DNA from: Haemaphysalis longicornis
Lineage: Eukaryota; Arthropoda; Arachnida; Ixodida; Ixodidae
Reading direction: 5' to 3'
DNA length: 64,000 nt
NCBI GenBank assembly: GCA_013339765.2
Contig: CM023450.1
Coordinates: forward strand, 39,998,711-40,062,710
Shown: in pieces, positions 20,648-31,757 of the stretch
Position numbering within the stretch: the stretch's first letter is position 1
Layout: every line of letters starts with the position of its first letter
Made by a program: the position numbers and the translations under genes
The notes under the pieces: generated by a model
Database searches by the model: none
Seen by the model: only the letters and a program-made list of their open reading frames with translations
What the model was told of the DNA's origin: nothing

Positions 20648-21170
20648 GATGTTTAGAAAAAGAACGTCTTTAGAACGGCCCCGGGGAATCCGTTTTTCCG
20701 TCGGGAAAGGGTGTTCAGCCGAAGCACGGCAAGCGACCAGCCGCAGAGTATTCGTTTTCTTGTGGCTGTTGGTGTTCGGAAAAAGACTGCCTGAAGTGCG
20801 GCCTCCATGAATTCGCTTTTAGCATGCGGCCGCAGAATATTCGTGTTCCTCGGGCTACCGGTGTTGTACCGGAGGCCGGCCGACGTACGGCCCAAGAGCG
20901 TACGTTTGTTATTCGTTGAGCGGTCTTCAGCAGAATCATGGCCAGCTACCGGCCACAAAGTTATCGCTTTCATTTAGCAACCGGTGTTCAGAAGGAGGTC
21001 CCGGGTTGTCCGTCTTTCCTTCGCTGAGCGGTGTTCAACAGAAGATCGGCAAGCATCCGGGCGCCGAGAACCCATGCACCCGGCGTCTGGACACCGAGAA
21101 CCCATTCTGTCAACTGGTGTTTGGAAGGAGACCGGCCGATGTACGTCCGGTTTTTCCTTTGGTGAGAAAA
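20648..21170 (+). repeat. Diverged tandem array, period about 61 bp
   Basis: A GGTGTTCAG-like word recurs at 20648, 20710, 20771, 20860, 20922, 20983, 21030 and 21116 (spacings 62, 61, 89, 62, 61, 47, 86), usually followed by a GGC-rich block and a TATTCGTTTT- or TCGCTTT-like block. The units are strongly diverged. Long open frames on both strands here are by-products of the repeat. Confidence 0.6.
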
Positions 21171-21269
21171 AGGCCGTTAGGAATCCGAGCGATGCAGACA
21201 CATTTTATATTGCCTCGGTGTTTCTATGCTTTAAATGAACGAACTTCATTTGTCAAGGAGAAATAAGTG

Positions 21270-21705
21270 GTACCAGCTAAACTTGTGAAGTGCGAGGACT
21301 CACTCGACATCACCAGTTGTCCTTCTGGGCCACCGGAAGTCCATTTATCGCCACAAGTCTGTGCCGCGTCGACGGCTGAGCTAAGCCTCATCAGGCATAC
21401 CGCTACCATGCCTCGCCCGCCGGCCTCATCGACGCACTTGATCGGGCTGTTTTGGGTCCATGGTCGGGTCCCAGTCAGGCTGCGCGTGCAATCAAAGCTC
21501 TTTTGGAGTTTCTTCGGAGAAGAGAACTGAACAGAGTTTTGTGATTGAAAATTTTGGCCGCATCAAATGACATCTCGTTTTCACATTTTTTTTCTCTCTT
21601 TTTTTTTCTTTTTTGTTTTTCTTCTCTTATCTAGCGTAGCAAGCCAGCCTGACGGCTCGGCTAACATCGCTGGTTTTCATTAAAGTTATTCTCTCTCTCC
21701 CTCGA
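21270..21705 (+). pseudogene. 3' end of a LINE
   Basis: One frame reads RYHASPAGLIDALDRAVLG, PWSGPSQAARAIKALLEFL and RRRELNRVL before a TGA at 21542-21544, the C-terminus of a LINE ORF2. A T/CT-rich 3' UTR and CATTAAAGTTATTCTCTCTCTCCC follow, giving a variant polyadenylation signal and the CT-rich end seen in other copies here. No domain is complete. Confidence 0.55.
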
Positions 21706-21708
21706 GCA

Positions 21709-21930
21709 ATGGAGATAATTCTAGAAGAAGAGGACATCGACCCCGCAGAGATGTCCGAACCGATATGGGCCATAGCTCGATGAACAGAAGTGGCCTACAA
21801 GGGTTTCGAGGAAGCGGCCATGACTCAGGAGCTCAACCAGTGCATCGCCAAGGACTCCCCACCAAAGCAAGGCAAAGGCGCGCAAAAGCGCAAGGATCCG
21901 GCAATTCCTATATCAATTATACTGCGAAAA
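21709..21930 (+). pseudogene. Possible 5' part of a retroelement ORF1, broken
   Basis: ATG at 21709 opens MEIILEEEDIDPAEMSEPIW and then meets a TGA. Another frame continues EVAYKGFEEAAMTQELNQC, IAKDSPPKQGKGAQKRKDPA. The acidic start followed by a basic KQGKGAQKRK stretch resembles tick LINE ORF1 beginnings. It abuts the CT-rich tail of the preceding LINE, so two copies may stand head to tail. Confidence 0.45.
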
Positions 21931-22378
21931 ACGATGTTGCAATATTTTGTTCGTACTAAACATCGAAGAGTCTAAGCTCGTACATTTGTAGACGCAACTT
22001 GGTGCCCTATACTATGTTTATTCATCTGCTTTCATGACTGCATGTTTTTAAAAAAGTGTTATTTCAAATTTGCGTTAACAGCGCCTGTGAAGTACAAAGC
22101 CAAGATTACAATTTATTTGCAGTGTTTGAAGGATAGCTCAGCTACGCTTGTGGCCAAGACCCAGTTAAAGTGCCACTTTTTGGGAATACCTTTAGCCAAT
22201 GAGAATAGCACCATAAAATTTTTTTAAATATTTTCGTTGCGTGTCGATTGCCATAAAAAAGGACACTCAGTCATTCCTGCTGCTGAAAGTGAGAAGGCGT
22301 GGCCACTGGGCTGGTTAGAGCGCGAAGCATGGGTGCCGCTGTTTTCGAGGGGTGTGCGAGAAATGTTATGTTATAATC

Positions 22379-25300
22379 TAAAGCTGGAGGAAGGTGTGTA
22401 TACATAGCGCCGAGCCTCAAGATCGCATAGGAAGGGCTGAGAGATTGACGCATTCAAACTCCACCAGTAGAATATTCGTGATTATTTATTCGTTGGATAA
22501 TGCAAGGTTTCATTGAGTAACAAACAGCGCAGGAACGAGACGAAAGGAAGATCACACAAACAGCGCCGTGTTTGTGTGATCTTCCGTTCGTCTCGTTCCT
22601 GCGCTGTTTGTGACTCAGTTATGTACCAACTGGCCCGCCTACAATCTGTGTTGCAGTCAAGGTTTCATATATGCATAATACCATTTCTGTGTTTTTGGTT
22701 TGAAACAAATTATTAAACACCACTCTTACGCCCTTCCTTGTGTCAGCACAAAGTTCGATAGAACTGCAGCCACCTGAAGCAGGGAGCCATTCGCAACACG
22801 TCTACAATTTTTTTTTTCACGAAGCACGACATTACGGGCAAATGGAGTTCTTTTGGGCTAGTAACTGGTGTGCACATAATTCATAAAAAACATCAAAAAT
22901 AAATTGAGCCTCAACGCGCTTGTTCGATCTCCCTTATAATCAGCCCTGTGAAAGCTCACCAGAAAAGCTGATCGAGCATAAAATTTCTTTTAAGAAACAT
23001 GGTCAAACACTGCACAAGCTTTTTGTGTGAAGGAAATTATGTATAATGTTCCTGGGTGTTGACAGGAGTGCCAAAACGCTTGCCATTTTTATATACAACT
23101 CAACTGGTCAGGTAACTGTTGTAATAATAGTTGGTTTCGTGAGAGCATGCAAGTGTTCAGGAAGATTGTCCTAAAAGAAAGTGGTTCAAAGCGATACTCT
23201 TATGTGGGTGACATTCAACCCACTAATTGTACCCCCCCCCCCCTCCCCGTTTTTACAGCTGGGCCGCACACAAGATATCGGGACCCTCACAATTCCAGCT
23301 ATAGAAAACGGATATGTTCTGAATCCGACCGCAAACCAGCTAGGCTCAGCCAATGTAGAACGACAAATTTTAAGCGGTGTTTAATAAATGGATCTTGCTG
23401 TGGTCAACGGAGGCTGATCAATATGGCTGGGGATGCGGCGAATGCTGGACGGCTGCTGGTGTCGTGCGGGCTCGCTTTGGTATGCATTCAGTGGACCCAA
23501 AGCCGTGGGATTTGTGCGGCTGCACAGTGAGGCAGGGTCATCTGGATGCGCTGCAGGGGCCGTCCACAGGCCTCACTACAATGACCGTAGTGTGCCCAAT
23601 GCACGTAGCATGGCCGAACTCTGGCTGCTTTCGTCAGCCGCCGTCCGGTAGCTGTAGTCCGACTGGAGTCCGACCACCGTATCTCGGCTGACCTCCGGTG
23701 GCAGTAGTTTGGCCGCACACTGGTGGCTGTCGAATGGCCGGAGGCCTACGGCTGGAGTCTGGCCGTATGAATATAAGCCGGTAGAGTGGCCGACAGGGAC
23801 TGGCTGTTTTATGGCCACGGGAGTACGACTGGACACGGCTAAAAGGCCCACTTGTGGACACGGGCCTAACACTTTTGCCGGAAAAATTCCGCATAGAAAT
23901 TCACTGGCTAAAGTACTTTGACTCGAGTTAGGCCGTACAGTCCTGTGATGCCAGGGCAACTCTTTGGGGACTAAATGTGAGTGGACGAATGGTTAGTCCG
24001 CACCCGGTCGGTCCGTTCTTATACTCCCCAAGGACGACTTTCTGGAAGGTAGTCGCAGAAAAACACAATCAGACAGAATCGAACCACAGACAACCGAAAC
24101 ACAAACCCATGACACCACCAGCAGGCTACGGGGCCAGACAGGAAGTTGGCTGGAAGCTATGTATTCACGTGTAAAGGGTGCAGTGCTTTGCTCAACACGA
24201 CGTTTCATTTTCGCTTGTGTTGGAATTTCTATCAGTGCTTGTTATTGTGACCACTAATTGCATTTTGCGCTTGCTTATGCTATGAATTATTGCTCAGTTT
24301 GATTATATCTAGACCGTAACAACCATACTTTTTTCTCGTAAAGAACAAGCAACTCTTCGCCAAGTTGCGAAAGGAGGCTGGGTGATCGGTCCACTCATTT
24401 GTTAGTTTCCCAGGGAGCACAGGACTGTTTAGGCACAATTCAAGCCGAAGTACTTTGGCCAGGGAATTTCTATCTGACGATTTTCCGGCAAACGTTCTAA
24501 AACGGTAGTCCTAATGTGGGCCTTTTGGCCGTGTCCGGCCGTTTTTTCATCGTCATCCAACATCCAGTCTCTGTAAGCCAGTGTACCGGCTAATGAAAAT
24601 ACGGTCAGACTCGAGCCATAGAGCTGCGGCTAATCGACAGCCACCAGTGTGCGGCAGCACTACAGCCACCGGATGTCAGCCGAGATATGGTGGTCGGACT
24701 CCAGCCGGAATACAGCTACCGGAATGCGGCTGACAAAAGCAGCCTGAGTTTGGCCAGGCTGCGGGCATTGTAGTTCAGCCACAGTACGGTCACTGTAGTG
24801 AGGCGGCGGACGACCCCTGCAGTGCAGCCAGATGACACAGCCCCACTGTGCAGCCACACGAAGCCCACCGCCATGGGCGGGCCACTGAACCTCACACCAA
24901 AGCCCACACGACACTTCCAGCCGCCCAGCCTTCGCCAGAGTCCTGCTTATTGATCAGCCTTAGTTGACAGCAAGATTCATCTATTAAACACTGCTTACCA
25001 TTTGTCCTCCCGACATTGTCTGTGCCTGCTTGCTGTGGGATGCAGAACATATTCATTTCTGTGCTATAGCTGGAACAGGTATATTGTTTAGGTCCCAATA
25101 CCTTGTCTGCTGCCCAGCTGTAAAAAATAGGGGGGGGGGGGGGGACATTAAAATTAGTGGGTTGAATTTAGACAGAAAAAAGTGCTGCGTTTAACCCATT
25201 TCTTTCAGGACAATCTTCCTGAACACCTGCGTTCTCTGACAAAACAAACAATTTTTTACAACAGTAGCCTGACCAGTAAGTTGTATATAAAACCGGCACG

Positions 25301-25866
25301 CGTGCCTTTATGCAAGTGCTTTGGCACTCCACAAAAGACTCAGGAAAATTTTACAGAATTTTTTTCACACAAGTAGTTCTATTTCTTGACCGTTTCCTAG
25401 AAAGATAAATTTTACACTCGATCAACTTTCCTGATGCGCTTTCACATGGCTGATTCTGGGAAAGATCGAAGAAGTACGTTCATTAATTGCAATTGATATT
25501 TGATATTCTTTTCATGAGGTATGTGCACACCAGTTAATAGCCCAAAAGAACTGGATTAGCCCCTAATGTCGTACTTCGTGATAAAAAAATTCTAGACGTG
25601 TTGCAAATGATTCCCTGCTTCTGGAAACCGCAGTTCTATACAACTTTGTGTTCACGCAAGGAAAGGCGTAAGAGTAGTATTTAATATTTGTTTCATACGA
25701 AAACTATAGCAGCGGTATTATGCATACAGCAAACCTTGCATTTTGTAACGATTAAAAAATAGTGAATATACCTCTGGTCGATGTTTGAATTCGTAAGCCT
25801 TTCAACCCCTGCCATGCGAGCTTGAGGCTTAGAACCTATGTATACACGCACCTTCTTTCAGCTTCC
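22379..25866. repeat. 3.5-kb imperfect palindrome inside the GH18 intron
   Basis: The left arm, 22379 to about 24040, is mirrored by the right arm, 25866 down to about 24350, at moderate identity over nearly the whole length. Landmarks in both arms include GGTGTGTATACATAG at the outer ends, TGCAAGGTTT, TATGCATAATACC, the CCCCCC/GGGGGG tract beside CCCACTAATT (23220-23245; 25130-25165), CTCGGCTGAC and CGCACACTGGTGGCTGTCGA, and GCCGGAAAA near the centre. The spacer is about 300 bp. No transposase was seen. Many open frames here are mirror images of one another and not genes. It is probably a very large foldback-type element or an inverted duplication. Confidence 0.8.
22514..22657 (+). mobile_element. 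144-bp hairpin element related to PLE ends, 11-bp target duplication
   Basis: Direct repeats CAAGGTTTCAT at 22503-22513 and 22658-22668 bound the insertion. It consists of two near-perfect 50-nt inverted arms (about 22513-22562 and 22569-22618, motif ACAAACAGCGCAGGAACGAG) around a 6-nt loop, plus a 40-nt tail containing ATGTACCAACTGGCCCGCC. PLE 1 has the same layout: AAACAGCGCAGG at its left end and GCGCTGTTTTTAGTG plus a GTGTACCCAACTAGCCCAAC tail at its right end, with 11-bp duplications. The opposite palindrome arm (near 25730) lacks the insertion. Confidence 0.85.
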
Positions 25867-26838
25867 AGTGGCTATGGGGGCCCGCTTCGCCTGCCCCCAT
25901 AGCCTCTGGAAGCCTTCCTCTCTAACTCGGCCGGACCTGCAACATGCCTCCTTGTTGCCATTGACGACAAAAGCGACATGGGCAAGGTTTTTTCTTTCTT
26001 GTTCAGCTTGCAAGAAGCTTTTAAAATTATCAGACAACACAGGTTTTTGTTAGCTATACTTGTGCTATATTAAGATAACTTGAACTAGTCTTTTAAGAAC
26101 CATTATTACTGTTTATGCAGCCACAGGCAAATCTCGGGCTTGCAGAGAGCCGTGCCGGTTAATGATGGAATATTTCTGCCACGGCACCTGATGGCACGCT
26201 CGTTGAAGCATGACTCCTGTATACACTAGAGTCTGATTTCCCTCTAGTGTATACTAGTATATAAAACTGTACGGGCCAGACGGCCGGTGAAACCGGGTGA
26301 CCTCTGTTTGGCTAGCTTTTCGCAGGCAGTTCGCGTGCCTTTCAGGGATCGCACAGAAGCTTTCTCCGAGAGGGCGGCGAGCAGGGTGCTGGCTCACCGG
26401 CTGGAACGTCCCTTCCGCGTGGCCGTAATGGCCCTGCCTCTCTCAACTTGTTTCAAAATGGTCAATTTTTTGCTGGTCCTATCCCCGCTCCCCCCCGTTC
26501 CTATGCCCATGCTCATATTTCAGGCGTCATGTCTTGTACATCCCAGTCTTTACATCCCAGTAATCCTAGTCGATACGCAAATAGCGGAAATATAACTCTA
26601 ACATCAAACTTTTGGCTGCAGTTGTCCTTTAATGGCGGCCATGGGAAAGCTTAGCGATAAAGCTTTCAAACTAATAATAATATGACTTTAACCAGGGGAA
26701 AGCTATATGTCGGCAAACGGTATTCGCTGTGTGGCTCATGCTGTATGTATTCATTCTTTGCCCTTCTGAAGTGGCGCTGCCGATCAAAAGTAAGCAAAAC
26801 AGGTCACTCCTCTTTAAAAGGGGCTTTCTTCCGCACAG

Positions 26839-26966
26839 GCACTACACGACGCTTTTACGAACGAGTCGGATCCTCAACACTGTGGAGTCGACCTGATATT
26901 GTCCGTTGCTCTCTCAGCATCGAAGGACAACATAGACAGGGGCTACAACATAAGTTGCATCTCAGA
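26839..26966 (+). CDS. GH18 chitinase-like gene, exon with barrel strands 5-6
   Basis: Acceptor CGCACAG ends at 26838 and donor GTAAGT starts at 26967. Entry is phase 0 and exit phase 2. The 42 codons encode ALHDAFTNESDPQHCGVDLI then LSVALSASKDNIDRGYNISC, matching the GH18 stretch LLxELRxAF...LLLTAAVSAxxxxIDxGYDI. Sequons NES and NIS are present. The join to the previous exon (NFCLLLE|ALHDAF) reproduces the family consensus. The exon lies 10.2 kb downstream of the catalytic exon, showing how far repeat insertion has stretched this gene. Confidence 0.9.
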
Positions 26967-27494
26967 GTAAGTTTGAGTAACATTGATATTTTTCTGAGTT
27001 CCTTTTCTTCCTGTCCGAGATAATCCCTGTACAATCAAAAGGCACAAACTGCACCACCGTTGGGAATCGCCATTCAGGCGCAGATTTCATTTTGTTTACT
27101 AGAACGTTTTTTTTTATTTAACAGCACAAAAATATGTCAATTTGAGATTTCATGACAAACATCATTATTTCGGCTAAGAAACTGTGTTGGCCAAGAACGT
27201 GTGCGCTGGCAGTGTCGCACGTTTTCGCGGGACTTAAACTCCTAACGGGAGCTCGTCAATTGCACATTGTAAGCCGCCATGTACTATACAATCCCGAAAT
27301 GCAGTATATATTTTTTTAGCCTTCACGACAGCAGGCTCACGAAAAATGTTTGCTCCGAAAAACCTACTTGCCTGCAATTTTGTTGCCCCTTTCGAAGAGT
27401 TTTATCAAAGATTAAACATAGCGGTTCTGCGACAAACCGAGTTTTAATCATAAGATCAAAGTCGCACTTCTGCATTCATTACTTCTGCTAATTG

Positions 27495-27615
27495 CATGAC
27501 CAGCTCTGGCAGTTGGAAAGGGCAAAGCGGACGGCCAGGGCCCGTGGTGTCCCTGGTTAGGGACCCCACCCACCCAGGGAGGAATACAAGTCGTCTACTC
27601 TCGCAATAAAGGTTT
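27495..27615 (+). mobile_element. Probable LINE 3' end
   Basis: One frame reads DQLWQLERAKRTARARGVPG followed by a stop (about 27501-27563), in the style of LINE ORF2 C-termini. AATAAA at about 27604 follows. It lies in the GH18 intron 26967-31213. Confidence 0.5.
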
Positions 27616-28035
27616 TTAAAGACGATAGTCTTTCGTAGGCTACTTAAACGCAGAAATATTGGCCTGTCTGTATGTCTATCTGTCTGTGACTCGATTTAGC
27701 CACCCGGCCAAAGTGAAACTGAATCTGGGCAATAGTCTTATATATCCACAGCCAAACCAAAACGCCTTCCGGTTGCAATTTTCATACTTGTCAACATTGT
27801 AGAACACGACCAAGACATTAAGCAAATACAAGGCAGAAAATCAATACATGAGTGATATTTTCAGTGTACTTTTAATAAAACATTTACTGATGCTTGGTTT
27901 TTGCTATAGCAAATAAAATACTACATCAACTGCAGAAAACCGTCGCCTGCTGCTTCCCGCACTTCTGGCGGGATTTAAGAAATGGAACGGCAACGCCAAC
28001 GAAAGGTTCCACTAGATAGGTTTCATGTTCCGTTT
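27605..28035 (+). repeat. CTGT-core repeat family, copy 1
   Basis: Shared with 47925-48510: a TTTTAAAGAC-n-TAGTCTT head, a (CTGT/CTAT)n core (27660-27690), GATTTAGCCACCCGGCCAAA, and a distal AACGAAAGGTTCCACTAGAT block. The core is short here and expanded in copy 2. Confidence 0.65.
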
Positions 28036-28787
28036 AGAATGCTAGTGGAGTAGGACAACGTGGTTCTATAAACGCTGTGGTAGGGTGCCCCGATTCACGC
28101 GCGTCTTCGCCGTACGACAGCGCCGGCATCGAGGAACCCGACTTGGAGCATCGAGGAACCCGACGCTGTAAATTTAAATTTACTTTAGCAAACCTCTAGC
28201 GTGTTACCTTAGGAGGAACGAGACGGAAGAGGATCAGCATGAGAGTTCAGTGGGAAAGAGAAGGGAGGCACTTACTTGTCAGGGGCGCCAGTCGACTATC
28301 GTCTTCCGTCGACATTTGTAACCAAAGGAATAGATACGCGGCCGTTTATTTATTTATAGCGTAGCCTTGCAAGCTAAATTTTCATACGCTAGCACATTAG
28401 CCGCATATCTTTCAGACTACAGAGTGTAAGCAACACCCTCCCAATTTTCTTCAGGCCTCTCCAGCCCCTCCTTTCCACACGCGCTACGTCACGCTATGTG
28501 TCCGACCGCTCGACTGGCGCGAGCCGGCAAGGCAGCACGGCTCCCTCTGTTTCCGCTGGCGGGCTCATACGGGCAAGTTCTGGCGGGAACTCGATCTTTC
28601 GGTGAACGGCAAGCCGCTGCCTTTGTCTTTCAATGTGCTGTTCGTGCAGTATTTCATTATTCGCCCGAGTCTGTCGGTCCTGTTCCTTTTGTGGCGTGTG
28701 TGCGTGTAGAAGCCTTCGAATGGAAAGTGTGCCCGGAATTCAACGCTGAACACCTGCCGTGTCGCAACGAGGGCAACTTCGTGAAAC

Positions 28788-28960
28788 ATGGGCCGGTGCT
28801 GTGTTCCCGGGTGCCGCGGAAACTATGACAATGGCCCCAAAGTGCGTGTTTATTGCTTCCCAAGAGACGAAGTGCAGAAGAAAGCGTGGTTGCGGGCCAT
28901 TCCAAGGAAGGATTTCACACCTACAGTGCATTAGAGGGTAAGACACTGCAATTTTGTTGC
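28788..28960 (+). pseudogene. THAP zinc-finger domain of a P-element-like transposon
   Basis: From ATG 28788 the frame reads MGRCCVPGCRGNYDNGP, KVRVYCFPRDEVQKKAW and LRAIPRKDFTPTVH, then a TAG. This is the N-terminal half of a THAP C2CH zinc finger (CxxxxC, FPxD, W). The expected distal VCxxHF and AVPTxF parts are lost. About 25 codons on, transposase C-terminal sequence begins, so the centre of the transposase is deleted. THAP domains give P-element/THAP9-type transposases their sequence-specific DNA binding. Confidence 0.75.
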
Positions 28961-28964
28961 ATAG

Positions 28965-29735
28965 GAGCCAGAACTCTCGCGCTACTGCTTGGAAGAACTT
29001 CACTTCAAGTACGTCTTGCTGGGTACGTTTCAGACAGATGCGCTAGAGGACCGCTTTGGCCGTTACCGTCAGCTAGCAGGAGCGCAGTACCACATTTCGG
29101 TGCGCCAACTGTATGAGTGTGAGAAGAAGCTTCGTCTTCAAAAACTTTTGATATTTCCTCGCGAGGAGGCCGAGTGTGGAGACACCAACGAAGATCTTCT
29201 GGCGTGCAACTTTTCTGTGTCTGTTACTGACGATGATATAACAAGCGGCCACTCCGATATGGATGCTATAGTTTATATTGCAGGGTACGCGGATCATTCT
29301 GTTTCAAAGAAGCTTTCTTGTTCTACTTGTTTCAGCACGTTGGTTTTTGAAAACCGCGAGATCAAAGCGGAAAACACTGCCATGATAGCTAACCTGACGA
29401 GAGGAGGCCTGAAAATTTCCGCAGCCATGGACAGTTCATATGGTACTGATGACAAAACTAGTTGCAGAGAAGTTGTCTTTTGGAGATAACGTGAACGATT
29501 TTCTATCCTGTAGTAATCAACGTGGCGTTGTGACTTCGCAGACGATTTCACTTCTGGAAGAACCAGACATTGAGATGTGTGAAAATGGCCACACTGCACA
29601 AACGCTTATGGGCTTGGTAGTTCGCGTTGCAACCAATAATGTTTTGAACAACTTTTGCAAGCTCAGAAATGACATCATACACGACAATGCGCAGAAGAAG
29701 GCCGCAGCCCGCAAAGCAGCAACTCCGAAGAAGTA
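28965..29735 (+). pseudogene. P-element/THAP9-like transposase, C-terminal region, frameshifted
   Basis: The frame 28965-29486 contains EPELSRYCLEELHFKYVLLG and TFQTDALEDRFGRYRQLAG, the conserved TQDxLExxFGxxRxxxG segment of P-element/THAP9 transposases, followed by QYHISVRQLYECEKKLR and YIAGYADHSVSKKLSCSTC. A frameshift near 29440-29486 passes to a second frame (KLSFGDNVNDFLSCSN ... NNVLNNFCKLRNDIIHDNAQ ... ATPKK) ending at 29735, with AATAAA at about 29754. With the THAP fragment just upstream this is an internally deleted, dead copy. No terminal inverted repeats were identified. It lies in the GH18 intron, sense orientation. Confidence 0.8.
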
Positions 29736-29759
29736 AAGCGTTATTCCTGATGCAATAAA

Positions 29760-30735
29760 AACGTTTTTGCGAACACTTCATTGGTTTCTTATAACGGTTG
29801 GATAAGCTTTCCAGTACTTCAGTGGTGCACACAAAGGCTACATATATGACATGGCATGACTGTAGTTTGCACCCATTAACACACACTGTAGAACTTCTAC
29901 AGCCCAGCATTATTGTTTGGGTCATATCTGAATGATGAGTTTTTAACAGCTAAGCAGAAAAATTTGTGAAAACTTCAAATAATGTGCAATGTTGTCGTTT
30001 GGCTAGGTATATTAAATTGTTTGCACTAATGGAGAAAGAAACTTAATAGGCGCTCAAAGGTGGAGTATTATACAGTAAGATGTGTTCCGCTATAAATAAA
30101 CAACCTATAAATAAGCACATGAAATGGTAGTCCTAAGCATGAACTAGGCCATTTAATGTTTACAGCAACCAAGAAAGAAATATGAGCGGAATCTCTACAC
30201 CGAACAGTTCAGAACTTAGCAGCCAACTGTGGCAGTAACCGAACTACATGCCAAACGGGCGCGACGCTCTGAAATAGTGGAACGACGCGCCCGAAAGGTC
30301 CCTTAGCGTGACGTCATGGGACCGGTGGAAAGGCCTTAGCAAAATAGAGAGGGTGTTGGTGTAAGCTGCATGTGACGTACGATTAATATTGACATACCTA
30401 AATATGTCCACACTGCTAAGTTCACACTTTTCTTGTGCGAAGTACTCAGAATCATACTCTGCTTTTTCGAATGTCATAATTTTGTTACAGCGGAGCTGCT
30501 GTGAGATAACTCCCCGATTTTTTCGTCCATACGGATAGAAAAGACAATCGCCCTCTGAAACCAAGGGCGTGGTGTTATCCGCCCGTGCCGTGGCTGGCCG
30601 CTTGTGTTTTCCTTTCGGGCTGTATGCTCACGCTATCCCTACGGCTGCCTGTTCGTCTCAGGAGCTTTATATCTCGTTATCACATGGCATATATTACCCC
30701 CTGGAAAAAACATCTTACCAGCAATGCATTTATGT
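29760..30735. other. Intronic DNA, nothing recognised
   Basis: AT-rich. Contains a GTTACAGCGGAGCTGCTGTGAG word near 30484 that recurs in shortened form at 58142, probably a dispersed repeat. Confidence 0.4.
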
Positions 30736-30736
30736 T

Positions 30737-30768
<32 letters not shown>

Positions 30769-30800
30769 AACTTTATTAAAGGAAACCGACCTTAAAAAGA
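30737..30800 (-). mobile_element. LINE 3' terminus on the minus strand
   Basis: (GA)n followed by AACTTTATTAAA: on the minus strand a TTTAATAAAG polyadenylation signal followed by a CT-rich tail, the terminal arrangement of other LINE copies here. No coding part remains. Confidence 0.45.
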
Positions 30801-31213
30801 TCGGCATATCTTTGTAAGCTGGCTTTCCCCATTGATGCAGCCGGAATGAAGGCAATGCATAGACCGTATGGTGAAGAACGCGTATAATGAACTGAAGTGT
30901 ATACAGAATACACCCATCTGGAGCGCACTTAATGAAATATAACTAAGAGGCACTTAACAAAGCATAAATTAGTAGGGAGAAGACTCTGTAAACAAAATTA
31001 CCTCCCAGGAAGCAACAGCGGCGCTCTCTAACTTGGGTAGCCACGCTGCAGCAGCATCCATCGGGGACGAGGCAAAAGATTCGTTGACACTGATCTCATG
31101 ACGCAGCCACTCATTCTATGTATGCATAACTCGTTTCTGTTTCCAACGAAACTCTTTCGCGTGCCCATGTGTTTATGTTGCTCTTTTGTCTTTTTTTGTG
31201 TTTTTCGGCTCAG

Positions 31214-31373
31214 GTACGCTGACCTAATTAATCTTATGTGCTACAACTACCATTTGTACCAACCGTACAGAAATTATACGAGGCACAACAGCCCATTGTT
31301 CATAAACGAAGAAGAATTGATCAGTACTCGAATAAAACAAAAAGACAAGGAATTATTTAACACGTCCTACGTG
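31214..31373 (+). CDS. GH18 chitinase-like gene, exon with the MxYD-equivalent motif
   Basis: Acceptor GGCTCAG ends at 31213 and donor GTAAGT starts at 31374. Entry is phase 2 and exit phase 0. The 53 codons encode YADLINLMCYNYHLYQPYRN, YTRHNSPLFINEEELISTRI and KQKDKELFNTSYV. In active GH18 chitinases the strand-6 motif is MxYDxxG. Here it is MCYNYHL, with Asp replaced by Asn (N203) and Gly lost. The RHNSPLF block matches the conserved TGHNSPLY. Sequons are NYT and NTS. The phase-2 join to the previous exon yields CISE-YAD, again matching the family. Confidence 0.92.
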
Positions 31374-31757
31374 GTAAGTTCACTTGTCTTGCGTCTAGAT
31401 TGCTGCATGATATAGGCTAATAGAGGAGCAATTTTTGACCAAAGTGGCTTGTGCCTAAAGAGATTTTACAGCTGAAACAATGACAATGGTGTGGGCGTAT
31501 GCAGCGACATAAAGGTAACTCAATAATTGACATTACATGTTGTCAGGGCTTGCAATGCCATATAAACGAAATATTAAAAGATGCTCTCGTTAACCTTTAG
31601 GATTTCTTCACTCTAAGTAATCACAGCAGAAAAACGAACGATATATGTTATAAAAGGGCAAAACAAAACAATTTCATTAGCGATATAGCCATTTATATGA
31701 TGATTGTTTATTGGGTACTTGCAGTTGAACGCTCAGATAAGTTGATCACTGGATATA

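Larger units (their letters stand above)
16627..26838 (+). other. GH18 intron, 10.2 kb, packed with repeats
   Basis: Starts GTGATT and ends CTTCCGCACAG. It contains a PLE inverted dimer (17350-19935) with a SINE nested in one arm, a diverged ~61-bp satellite (20648-21170), LINE pieces (21270-21930) and a 3.5-kb palindrome (22379-25866). Stretches 16640-17340, 19950-20640 and 25870-26838 show nothing recognisable. Confidence 0.8.

Noticed and set aside
23147..25098. Several 60-127-codon frames as a gene cluster
   Set aside because: Frames in the two arms mirror each other as parts of the large palindrome. No domain or splice support.
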